Shown here: positions 1-7,005 of the stretch, piece by piece
How positions within the stretch are numbered: the stretch's first letter is position 1
How the letters are laid out: each line of letters begins with the position of its first letter
NCBI GenBank assembly: GCA_028291845.1
Contig: JAQGNM010000107.1
Location: 1 to 12,448, forward strand
Direction: 5' to 3'
Origin: Massilia sp.
GTDB lineage: Bacteria > Pseudomonadota > Gammaproteobacteria > Burkholderiales > Burkholderiaceae_D
DNA: 12,448 bases
Notes under the pieces: generated by a model
Seen by the model: only the letters and a program-made list of their open reading frames with translations
Databases searched by the model: none
Told to the model about the DNA's origin: nothing
Program-made: the position numbers and the translations under genes

Positions 1-1210
1 CCGTCCCGTCGGCGGCTCCGAAGCCTGTCAGTGCGGTGGCGCGAGCCGCCGCGCGCAGGTGAGCGTAGTCATGCGGACTGCGCAAAACCGCGAGCACCCG
101 TTCGGCCAGCGCCGCATGATCGAAAAAATCGCACAGCAGGCCGTTCGCGCCCTCCTGCACCGCCTCGCGCACCGGCGCCGTGTCCGAGCCGACCAGCAGG
201 CAGCCGCAGGCCATTGCCTCGAGCATCGACCAGGACAGCACGAAGGGATAGGTCAGATAGACGTGCACGGCCGACACCTGCAGCAGGCGGCGGTAATCGG
301 CGAACGGCAAGGTGCCGGTGAAATGCACTCGTGCGGAATCGATCGGCACTTCGCGCAGCATGCGGGCTTTCCAGTCGGCGGCGTCGTGCGGGGCCCTGCC
401 GTAACTGACGCCGTTGCCGCCGGCGATGACCACCTGGCAGTCGGGATGGCCGGCCAGGAGGGCTGGCAAAGCGCGCATAAAAGTATGGAATCCGCGATAG
501 GGTTCCAGGTGGCGAGCGACATAGGTCACCACCGGCTGGCCGGCGCGCAGCACCACCCCGCCCGGCAGCTCGAACGTGGCGTCGGCATCGGGATGCATGG
601 CTGCCGTGTCGACCCCCTCGTGGATCACGCGGATGCGCGGGTGATAAGCTGCCGGATGCAGCGCTTTCTGCCAGCGGGTTGGGGCAATCGCGGCGTCGCA
701 CAGGTCGAGCGCCATCTGCAAGGGCGCGTTGCGGCTGCGGGCACGGGCGCGGTCGTCAAGGGTGGCGGGAAACTCGGGGTCGAAGCCGACATCGGCGCCG
801 CTGCCGTGATAGAAAAACTCGCAGAAATGAATCAATCGCGCATGAGGAAACACCTCTTTGACAAACAGCGTCTCACCCCAGCCAGGATGAGCGACGATCA
901 CGTCCGGCTGCTCGCCGTCGGCGCGCAGCGCCAGCAACAGACGCAGCACGGCTTGTCCGTGCAGCACGGCGTGCTCGTAAGCGCGCACGTAGTGGTGAGT
1001 ATCCTTGCTGGCGGCGCGGTGCAGGCGGTAGCTCGCGAGCCGCACGCCGGGCAAGCCGGGACAGCCATGCTTGCCGATGGCGCTGACTGCGAACCCGGGA
1101 TCGTCGCGCAGCGCCAGCGCAAGGCGGCGAAACTGGCCGGGAAAATTCTGGTGCACGAACAGCACCTTCACGGGGGTGCCCCGCCCTTGCGGCGCGATCG
1201 GGGTATTCAT
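1..1210 (-). CDS. Glycosyltransferase family 4 protein (C-terminus beyond window)
   Basis: Predicted cytoplasmic GT-B glycosyltransferase that moves a sugar from a nucleotide-sugar donor; donor and acceptor cannot be read from sequence. 403 residues are visible and the frame is open at base 1, so the C-terminus is missing. The N-terminus carries VKVLFVHQNFPGQF (about 14-27), typical of a GT4 group starting with 'VHQNFPGQF'. The second Rossmann half begins near 226 with VVTYVARHLEPYRGF (227-241) and VIAGG (261-265). It ends with LEAMACG (330-336) and a TAPVREAV donor-loop segment. In the usual E-x7-E pair the second Glu is E331, but the first position is F323, within YPFVLSWSMLE. The ATG overlaps the adaptor gene's TGA by four bases (ATGA), so it is probably translationally coupled to the secretion genes. 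It may glycosylate the exported protein or a surface polysaccharide; this is inference. Confidence 0.9.
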   Translation of the reverse strand, partial: MNTPIAPQGRGTPVKVLFVHQNFPGQFRRLALALRDDPGFAVSAIGKHGCPGLPGVRLASYRLHRAASKDTHHYVRAYEHAVLHGQAVLRLLLALRADGEQPDVIVAHPGWGETLFVKEVFPHARLIHFCEFFYHGSGADVGFDPEFPATLDDRARARSRNAPLQMALDLCDAAIAPTRWQKALHPAAYHPRIRVIHEGVDTAAMHPDADATFELPGGVVLRAGQPVVTYVARHLEPYRGFHTFMRALPALLAGHPDCQVVIAGGNGVSYGRAPHDAADWKARMLREVPIDSARVHFTGTLPFADYRRLLQVSAVHVYLTYPFVLSWSMLEAMACGCLLVGSDTAPVREAVQEGANGLLCDFFDHAALAERVLAVLRSPHDYAHLRAAARATALTGFGAADGT

Positions 1211-2568
1211 CGCTCGTGCCCCGCTTCGGCCAGGGTCTTGCGCACCGGCGAGAGCAGATACTCCAGCACTGTCTGGTGGCCCTGGTTGATCTCGACCACC
1301 ACCTGCATGCCCGCGCTCAGATGCAGCGAACGGCCCTGCCCGTCGCGTAGATCCTGGCGGTCCAGCGCAATGCGCGCCTTGTAGGACGGCGTCACCGGCG
1401 CGGCATTGCCGGCGCGGTTCGGTTCACTGGCGTCGGCGCTCAGGTGCAGCACCTTGCCGGTCAGGGTGCCGTAGCGCTGAAACGGATAGGCGGCCAGCTT
1501 GATGCGGGCGGCCTGCCCCACAGTGACAAAGCCGACGTCGGCGTTCTGCACGTCGACGTCCGCGTACAGCAGTTCGCCCTGCGGCACCAGGGTGACCACC
1601 ACGCTGCCCGGCTGCACTACTGCGCCGACAGTGGTGGTGGCCAGATCCTTGACCTCGCCGGCCTGTGGCGCGCGCAACGCCAGTTGGCCCTGGCGATACA
1701 CGCTCTTTTGCAGATTCGGCCGCAACTGGGCGATGCGCGCGCGCGTGTCGGCCAGCTCTTTTTCGAGGGCGTTGCGGTCGGCGCTGTCGATCTGGCTGAT
1801 TTTCTGCCGCTGCGCCGCGACGGCGGCATCGAGCGCGGCAACGGCCGAGCGCTGGGCGTCCAGATCTTTTTGCTTTTCGACGGCCTCGCGCTGCTTGTCG
1901 ACCCCTTGCAGGACCGGCGCATAACCCTGCCGCGCCAGCTCGGTAAAGTTGCGCGCCGCTTCCTGATAGGTCGGCAGCGTTTGCTCGAGCTTGCGGCGCG
2001 TTTCGATGGCGGCGCTGCGTTCATGGCCCACCTTATCGAACAGCGCGCGTTCCTGGCCGAGGGTGTCGGCCATGGCACGGCGGTGCGCCGCCAGGGCCTG
2101 CACATCTTGCGCGAACAGTGTCGGCGAATCGCCCGCGCGACGCCCCATCTCCGCGCCGCTCAGGGCCGCCAGCAGGCGCCGCTCGCTCATCTCCGCCTTT
2201 GCAAGATCGATGCCGACGCCGCTTTGCTCGGCGTCGGCCACCGTCGAGTCCAGCCGCGCCAGCACCTGGCCGGCCGCCACCCGGTCGCCCTCGCGCACCA
2301 GCAGTTCGCGTACCACGCCCGCTTCGGCCGGCTGCACCACCTTGACCAGGGTCTGCGGCACCAGCCTGCCATCGGCGCTGGCAATGATGTCAATTTCGCC
2401 CACCGCGGCCCAAGCGCCCAAAGCCAGCGTCAGCACGCACACGCAAAGCAATACGATGCGGCTGGCACGCCGCGGCGCCTCGTCGCGGAGCAGGCCAAGC
2501 GGATCGTGCCAGGACGATGGCGCCGCGCCCGTTCCCGCCAGGTCGCCAATATCGCTCATATCGCTCAT
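1207..2568 (-). CDS. HlyD-family periplasmic adaptor of a type I secretion system
   Basis: Membrane fusion protein that links the inner-membrane ABC exporter to a TolC-like outer membrane channel. It has 453 residues, normal for HlyD. A short cytoplasmic N-terminus is followed by one membrane anchor (about 38-57, RIVLLCVCVLTLALGAWAAV). The first half of a lipoyl/barrel-sandwich domain follows (VVQPAEAGVVRELLVREGD, about 77-95). A long Ala/Gln/Glu/Lys-rich stretch (about 115-300) should form the coiled-coil hairpin. The second lipoyl half starts at LRAPQAGEVKDL. The C-terminal HlyD signature region is LSAGMQVVVEINQG (417-430). It starts inside the ABC gene's stop codon (ATGA). A second in-frame ATG three codons later (2559-2557) lies in a 9-bp repeat. 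AGGAG stands 4 nt before the first ATG and 13 nt before the second, so the first is preferred. Confidence 0.95.
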   Translation of the reverse strand: MSDMSDIGDLAGTGAAPSSWHDPLGLLRDEAPRRASRIVLLCVCVLTLALGAWAAVGEIDIIASADGRLVPQTLVKVVQPAEAGVVRELLVREGDRVAAGQVLARLDSTVADAEQSGVGIDLAKAEMSERRLLAALSGAEMGRRAGDSPTLFAQDVQALAAHRRAMADTLGQERALFDKVGHERSAAIETRRKLEQTLPTYQEAARNFTELARQGYAPVLQGVDKQREAVEKQKDLDAQRSAVAALDAAVAAQRQKISQIDSADRNALEKELADTRARIAQLRPNLQKSVYRQGQLALRAPQAGEVKDLATTTVGAVVQPGSVVVTLVPQGELLYADVDVQNADVGFVTVGQAARIKLAAYPFQRYGTLTGKVLHLSADASEPNRAGNAAPVTPSYKARIALDRQDLRDGQGRSLHLSAGMQVVVEINQGHQTVLEYLLSPVRKTLAEAGHER

Positions 2569-2577
2569 ATCGCTCCT
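2551..2577. repeat. Three 9-bp tandem copies at the HlyD start
   Basis: Two perfect copies of atcgctcat (2551-2559, 2560-2568) are followed by atcgctcct (2569-2577), one base different. 2542-2550 is a poorer fourth copy. On the coding strand the unit reads ATGAGCGAT and holds the ABC stop, the HlyD start and part of the ribosome-binding region. It gives the adaptor a repeated SDM/SDI N-terminus. Slippage would add or remove three codons without changing frame. Confidence 0.8.
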
Positions 2578-4697
2578 GCCATGGGTGCAGCGGCGGCCGC
2601 GCCGCGCTCTGCCGGCACCAGTTTGCGGGCGCCGGCCGCACCCAGCTGGTAGACGGCGTCGAGCTGCAGGCCGCGCGGCAACGCGTGGGTGATGAACAAC
2701 ATGGTGACTCGCCCCTTGAGACTGTTGATGGTGCGCGCAAACTGTTCGGCAGTGGCGCTGTCGAGCGCGCTGGTAGCTTCGTCGAAGATAAGGATAGCCG
2801 GCCGCTTTAGCAGGGCGCGCGCGATCGCGATGCGCTGTTTCTGGCCGCCGGAGAGGCCCGCGCCGCGTTCGCCGATAGCGCTCTGATAGCCCTGCGGCAT
2901 GGCTTCGATGACGTCATGAATTTCCGCCATGCGGCAGGCGGCGACGATCTGCTCGAAGCTGGCGCCGGGGCTCGCCATCTGCAAATTATCGTAAATACTG
3001 CCGGAAAACAGGACGGTTTCCTGCGGCACCACGCCGAAAAAACTGCGCAGTTCGTTGGCGGAAAAGTGCTGGATGTCGACGCCGTCGACCAGGATCCGCC
3101 CTTCGTGCGGCTGATAAAACCCTTGCAGCAGCTTGGCCAGCGTGCTCTTGCCGCAGCCCGACGGGCCCATGATCGCCACTGTCGAGCCTGGCTCCACCGC
3201 TAGCGATAACTCGCTGTAGACGAGCGGCAGCTGGGGACCATACTTGAAGCCGACACCTTCGATGGCGACCCGCCCGGCGCGTTCCATCGCGCGCGAGGGC
3301 ATGGTCGAATACGGCTCTTCCGGCACGTTCATCAAGTCGCCGAGGCGCGCGACGGCCAGCCGCGCCTGTTGAAACTGCTGCCACAGGCCGACCAGGCGCA
3401 GCATCGGTTGCGATAAACGGCCAGAAAACATCTGGAAGGCCACCAGCATACCGATGGTAAACGTGCTGTCATGCATGACCGTCCAGGCGCCGATGCCCAG
3501 CACCAGCAAGCCCATTAATTGTTCAAGCAGATTGGCGGCCGTATTATAGGTATTGCCCAACTGCCGGCTGTCGAAATTGGCCTGCAAATAATTGGCCAGA
3601 TAGCCGCCGTAACGTGCGTCGAGCTGCGGTTCGAGCTGCAGCGATTTGACCGTTTCCAGCCCGCCGATATATTCGGTCAAGAACGCCTGATTACGCGCTC
3701 CCAATAAAAACTGCTGCTGCAATTTCGATTGAAACAGTGGTGCCACCAGGGCGCTGAGACCGACAATTAGCGCCAGAATGGCCAGCACGATCAGAGTCAG
3801 CGTCATGCTGTAATAAAACATGATCGCCACAAAGACGAACAGAAACGGCAAATCGAGAATCAGGGTCACCGCGGCGCTCGACACAAATTCGCGAATGGTT
3901 TCCACGCCATGCAGGCGGGCGGCGATCACGCCGGTCGGGCGATGCTGAAAATACATCGGCGGCAACTTGAACAGCCGCGCCACCACGGCCGCGCCCAGCG
4001 CCGCATCGACACGATTGCCGGTATGCAGAACGAGATATTGGCGCAACCAGGACAGGGCCGACGAAAACACCATTAATACCGCCATGCCGACTACAATCAC
4101 GATCAGGGTGCTTTGCGTGTGATGCACCACTACCTTGTCGATAATGGTCTGGGTGAACAAGGGAGTCGCCAGGGCGATCAGCTGGATTACCAGCGAGGCC
4201 AGCAAAATCTCGTGCCAGAGCTTGCGGTACTTTTGCAATTCCACGTAAAACCAATGGAAACCAAAGCGTCGATGGTGCTCTGCGCTGACACCGTCGGTAT
4301 CTTCCGCAGACATATCCGGCGTCACCCGCAGCACGCTGCCCCGGTAACGGACTTCGAACTGCGCCAGCGGTATTGCGGCCGGCATGGCCAGACCTGGTTC
4401 GAGCAGGAGCACCTGCTGCGCGTCGGCCTGCAAGAGGACGGCCAGCGTCGCAGGGCCGCCGTCGCCGTCGAGTTGCACGATCAAGGGAAAGATTTCGCGC
4501 TCGATCGCGCCCGGCTTACGGCGTACCGTGCGCACTACCAGGCCGAACGAGCTGGCCGCCGCGGCAATGCTGCGGCCTGTGTGCGGCAAGGGAAATTGTT
4601 GCTCGATCAGAGCATCCGAGAACGGGCGGCGATGGACGCCACAGATTATTTTCAGCGCCCAGTACAAATCGGTGTTGCGAAGAGTCTCTTCAATCAT
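2565..4697 (-). CDS. Type I secretion ABC exporter (HlyB/LapB-like) with degenerate C39-like domain
   Basis: Inner-membrane ATPase and permease expected to export a protein, probably of RTX type, through a HlyD/TolC channel. It has 710 residues in the order N-terminal C39-like domain (about 10-125), six-helix membrane domain (about 155-440) and ATPase domain (about 475-690). The ATPase is complete: Walker A GPSGCGKST (511-519), Q-loop Q559, signature LSGGQ (615-619), Walker B ILIFDE with E640, H-loop H671. The C39 region lacks the D-C-G/A-C-L catalytic Cys context and the active-site His, as in HlyB, so it probably docks substrate and does not cleave a double-glycine leader. The tail (about 693-710) is Ala-rich. 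No Shine-Dalgarno is visible before the ATG at 4697 and no better in-frame ATG lies nearby, so the start is less certain than the gene. It is first in an operon with the adaptor and glycosyltransferase. Confidence 0.95.
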   Translation of the reverse strand: MIEETLRNTDLYWALKIICGVHRRPFSDALIEQQFPLPHTGRSIAAAASSFGLVVRTVRRKPGAIEREIFPLIVQLDGDGGPATLAVLLQADAQQVLLLEPGLAMPAAIPLAQFEVRYRGSVLRVTPDMSAEDTDGVSAEHHRRFGFHWFYVELQKYRKLWHEILLASLVIQLIALATPLFTQTIIDKVVVHHTQSTLIVIVVGMAVLMVFSSALSWLRQYLVLHTGNRVDAALGAAVVARLFKLPPMYFQHRPTGVIAARLHGVETIREFVSSAAVTLILDLPFLFVFVAIMFYYSMTLTLIVLAILALIVGLSALVAPLFQSKLQQQFLLGARNQAFLTEYIGGLETVKSLQLEPQLDARYGGYLANYLQANFDSRQLGNTYNTAANLLEQLMGLLVLGIGAWTVMHDSTFTIGMLVAFQMFSGRLSQPMLRLVGLWQQFQQARLAVARLGDLMNVPEEPYSTMPSRAMERAGRVAIEGVGFKYGPQLPLVYSELSLAVEPGSTVAIMGPSGCGKSTLAKLLQGFYQPHEGRILVDGVDIQHFSANELRSFFGVVPQETVLFSGSIYDNLQMASPGASFEQIVAACRMAEIHDVIEAMPQGYQSAIGERGAGLSGGQKQRIAIARALLKRPAILIFDEATSALDSATAEQFARTINSLKGRVTMLFITHALPRGLQLDAVYQLGAAGARKLVPAERGAAAAAPMAGAI

Positions 4698-4869
4698 ATA
4701 TGCGGCAAGAACATTAACGTTGCAATTTGGAACTTAATGAACGCCGAATATATAGGAATATTTTCGCTCAAAACTATTCAATTGTCACAGTCGCGAAATT
4801 TTCGACCGAATAAACGCGATCGTCTGCTGAGTGTTGTAGAAACGAATTAAATATTCTGCAAGCAATCGA
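4698..4869 (-). promoter_or_regulatory. AT-rich leader upstream of the secretion operon
   Basis: This non-coding stretch is clearly more AT-rich than the rest of the window and lies directly before the ABC exporter, so the operon promoter probably lies here. No single promoter stands out. TTGCAA (4725-4720) and CATATA (4702-4697) on the minus strand are 17 bp apart, but that pair overlaps the predicted start codon. GTGACA (4788-4783) has only a poor -10 partner. A perfect 10-bp palindrome, caatcgattg, lies at 4863-4872. The AT content would suit binding by an H-NS-like silencer, which is speculation. Confidence 0.35.
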
Positions 4870-5317
4870 TTGTATTTTGGCCGACCCAAAGGCCAGCGCG
4901 CCCAGGGGAATTTATCGATCCACTACTTGCGCGGGGTATTTCCCGAGCGCCAAGCAATTGGCATGCGCGCAAAGCCAAGGTTTCCAGTAGCGAATCGGCA
5001 ATCTAGACCTCGAGAATCGAGAGTTCAACGCTCCGGGCGTGGGAATGAACCAGCGCTACACCTCATCGGCAGTGCTGCCTGACCGCGCTGCAAACCATCT
5101 CAAGCTCCCCTTTTTGCGCGTTGCCGTCATTGGACAGCCGGCAAGGCAGGATGTGTATTGCACCTGGGCGCGCTTGCGTGAAATCGACGAGGCTGGCGTC
5201 CTCCTGGTCCGCCCCGACGGCTTCATCGCATGGCGGCATCACAAAGGTGTCGACAGCCCGGACGCCGCACGGCGACTGCTGGCAGGCGCGTTGGCCGAGT
5301 TGCAGCTACACGCCTGA
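4870..5317 (+). pseudogene. Remnant of an FAD-dependent phenol/chlorophenol-type monooxygenase
   Basis: This is a decayed C-terminal fragment of a TfdB/PheA-like aromatic hydroxylase. From 4991 to 5317 one frame reads with clear family motifs: EFNAPGVGMNQRYTSSAV, where intact enzymes have an EFNAxGVxxNQRYxSxAV-like stretch. It then reads LRVAVIG, WARLREIDEAGVLLVRPDG, FIAWRH and a final ARRLLAGALAEL before TGA. About 70-80 residues normally between the NQRY segment and the thioredoxin-like C-terminal domain (PGARLPHVWL and GKGRFTLLTG regions) are missing. A stop (4988-4990) closes this frame upstream. A different frame from 4870 gives ERQAIGMRA, resembling the ERQPIG segment just before, which suggests a frameshift; that part is weak. 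The FAD-binding Rossmann region is absent. An internal GTG at 5039 gives a 92-codon ORF, but it is unlikely to make a working protein. It is the only coding trace on the plus strand. Confidence 0.75.
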
Positions 5318-5334
5318 GTTCGGCAGCGGTCGGT

Positions 5335-5354
5335 GCATTCATGGCATGAATTGC
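5335..5354. repeat. Short inverted repeat between convergent ends
   Basis: attcatg-g-catgaat (5337-5351) is a perfect 7+1+7 dyad, with flanking gc on each side offset by one base. It lies between the 3' end of the monooxygenase remnant and the 3' end of the dehydrogenase gene. No U-run follows on either strand, so it is not a standard intrinsic terminator. It could be a protein-binding site or chance. Confidence 0.4.
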
Positions 5355-5378
5355 AACATCGCGTTCGCGCCCGGCGCC

Positions 5379-6971
5379 TCAGACCGCGCCGCGGCGCTGC
5401 TCGCCGTTCACCAGCCGCAGCAGGCCCAGCGGATTAGCGCCTTGCAGCGCCGGCGGCAGCAACTCGTCCGGATAGTTCTGGTAGCAGACCGGACGCAGGA
5501 AACGGTCGATCGCCAGCGTGCCGACCGAGGTGCCGCGCGCGTCCGACGTGGCCGGATACGGCCCGCCATGCACCATTGCTTCACACACTTCGACACCGGT
5601 CGGCGTGCCGTTGACCAGCAAGCGCCCGGCTTTTTGCTCCAGGCATTCGATCAGGTCGCGGTGGGCACGCAAATCGGCCGGTTCGGCCATCAAGGTCGCA
5701 GTCAGCTGGCCGCCCATCTCCCGGGCGTACTGCAACAGCGCGTCGCGGCTGTCGAGCTCGACAACCACGGTGGCGGCGCCGAACACTTCTTCCTCCAGCG
5801 GCGCGCCGGCGGCAAACAGCAGGCTTTGCTCAGCCTTGAACAAATGCGGCCTGGCCCTGGCTTGATCGGCGCCGCCCGCCACCAGCGCTGCCACGCCGCC
5901 CAGCGTGCCGAGGCGCTCGACGCCGCCGTAATAGTTGGACAGCATGCCGGCATTGAGCATGGTCTGCGCCGGCTGCGCCGCCAGGGCCTTTTGCAGGCAT
6001 TCGATGAAGTGGCTCAGTGACGCCGAACGCACCCCCAGCAGCAGGCCGGGATTGGTGCATAGCTGGCCGGCGCCCATCGTCACCGAGGCAGCCAGATCGT
6101 TGGCGATGGCTTCGCCGCGGCCTTGCAGGGCTTGCGGCAGCAGGATGATCGGATTGACGCTCGACATCTCGGCGAACACGGGAATCGGTTCGGCGCGCGC
6201 CGCCGCCAGATCGCACAGCGCCCGCCCTCCCCGCAAGGAACCGGTGAAGCCGACTGCCTTGATCTGCGGCGCCTGCACCAGTCGTGCGCCGACATTGCCG
6301 CCGTAAATCATGTTGAATACGCCTGCCGGCATCGCGCAGCGCCGCACCGCGCGCTGCACCGCGTCGGCAACGCGTTCGGAGGTGATCAGATGGCCGGCAT
6401 GGGCTTTGACGACGACCGGACAACCGGCCGCCAGCGCCGCCGCGGTATCGCCGCCGGCCACCGAAAAGGCCAAGGGGAAATTGCTGGCGCCGAAAATCGC
6501 CACCGGGCCGATGCCGATCTTGCACTGGCGCACATCCGGGCGTGGCGGCTGGCGCTCGGGCAAGGCGGTATCGATGCGCGCGCCAAGGAAATCGCCGCGC
6601 CGCAGCACCCTGGCGAACAGCCTCATCTGGTTACTGGTGCGCGTGCGTTCACCTTGCAGGCGCGCGGCCGGCAGCCCGGTTTCGCGCATCACCTCGCCAA
6701 TGAAGTCGTCGCCCAGCGCATCGAGTTCCTCGGCGATTGTCTCGAGGAATGCGGCACGCTGTTCCGGCAGCAGTTGCCGGTAGGCCGGATAAGCGGCGGC
6801 GGCCGCCGCCGCGGCGGCGTCGACTTCGGCGTCGCTTGCCTCGTGAAACGCCACCGGGTGCGTTTCCCCCGATGCCGCGGCGACGCTGCGAAAGCTCGCC
6901 GTGCCCTGGGCGCTGCGGGCGCCGCCGATGTACTGGTGTCCGAGAATGTCGGTTGTCACTGTATTTGTCAC
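5379..6971 (-). CDS. 2-oxoglutarate semialdehyde (2,5-dioxovalerate) dehydrogenase
   Basis: NAD(P)-dependent aldehyde dehydrogenase that should oxidise 2-oxoglutarate semialdehyde (2,5-dioxopentanoate) to 2-oxoglutarate, the last step of non-phosphorylating pentose and sugar-acid pathways. It has 530 residues from the chosen start. Family hallmarks, numbered from that start: FGASNFPLAFSVAGGDTAAA (about 161-180) with Asn164, Lys189 in VVVKAHAGH, FTGS (242-245), Glu268 in FAEMSSVNP, catalytic Cys305 in GAGQLCTNPG, and a C-terminal PTGVEVCEAMVHGGPYPAT segment typical of the KGSADH/DOPDH group. I chose GTG at 6971 because GAAAGGA (6986-6980) stands 8 nt before it. The longer ATG start at 6992 has no Shine-Dalgarno. 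A run of Ala near residues 52-61 looks like ordinary GC-rich drift. It lies 34 bp after the GH88 gene and is probably co-transcribed. Substrate is inferred from family resemblance and the nearby XylX-like gene. Confidence 0.9.
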   Translation of the reverse strand: MTNTVTTDILGHQYIGGARSAQGTASFRSVAAASGETHPVAFHEASDAEVDAAAAAAAAAYPAYRQLLPEQRAAFLETIAEELDALGDDFIGEVMRETGLPAARLQGERTRTSNQMRLFARVLRRGDFLGARIDTALPERQPPRPDVRQCKIGIGPVAIFGASNFPLAFSVAGGDTAAALAAGCPVVVKAHAGHLITSERVADAVQRAVRRCAMPAGVFNMIYGGNVGARLVQAPQIKAVGFTGSLRGGRALCDLAAARAEPIPVFAEMSSVNPIILLPQALQGRGEAIANDLAASVTMGAGQLCTNPGLLLGVRSASLSHFIECLQKALAAQPAQTMLNAGMLSNYYGGVERLGTLGGVAALVAGGADQARARPHLFKAEQSLLFAAGAPLEEEVFGAATVVVELDSRDALLQYAREMGGQLTATLMAEPADLRAHRDLIECLEQKAGRLLVNGTPTGVEVCEAMVHGGPYPATSDARGTSVGTLAIDRFLRPVCYQNYPDELLPPALQGANPLGLLRLVNGEQRRGAV

Positions 6972-6979
6972 TGTACTGG

Positions 6980-6986
6980 TCCTTTC
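6980..6986 (-). promoter_or_regulatory. Ribosome-binding site that sets the dehydrogenase start
   Basis: GAAAGGA on the minus strand stands 8 nt before the GTG at 6971-6969. It lies inside the longer reading frame opened by the ATG at 6992, which has no purine-rich site of its own, so the shorter start is favoured. Confidence 0.6.
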
Positions 6987-7005
6987 GATCATTGAACGGG
7001 CGCTG

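Noticed and set aside
69..701. 210-codon minus-strand open frame
   Set aside because: It is an out-of-frame Arg/Gly/Pro-rich shadow of the glycosyltransferase, whose own frame carries motifs throughout.
59..1384. 441-codon plus-strand open frame
   Set aside because: It is antisense to the glycosyltransferase and adaptor genes, has a His/Gln/Arg/Ala-rich composition with no recognisable domain, and arises from GC-rich codon bias.
1444..2652. 402-codon plus-strand open frame
   Set aside because: It mirrors the HlyD gene, which has clear family motifs; the mirror has none.
4113..4850. 245-codon plus-strand open frame running into the AT-rich leader
   Set aside because: Most of it is antisense to the exporter N-terminus, and the tail past 4697 shows no domain or ribosome site.
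5318..5378. Possible intrinsic terminator after the dehydrogenase
   Set aside because: GC-rich dyads exist but no U-run follows on the minus strand.
5121..6020. 299-codon plus-strand open frame
   Set aside because: It is out of frame with the monooxygenase remnant and then antisense to the dehydrogenase; no recognisable protein.
6780..6830. GC-rich run that looked like a simple repeat
   Set aside because: It is the Ala-rich stretch of the dehydrogenase, common in this family in GC-rich hosts.
6123..6995. 290-codon plus-strand open frame
   Set aside because: Antisense to the dehydrogenase with shadow-type composition.
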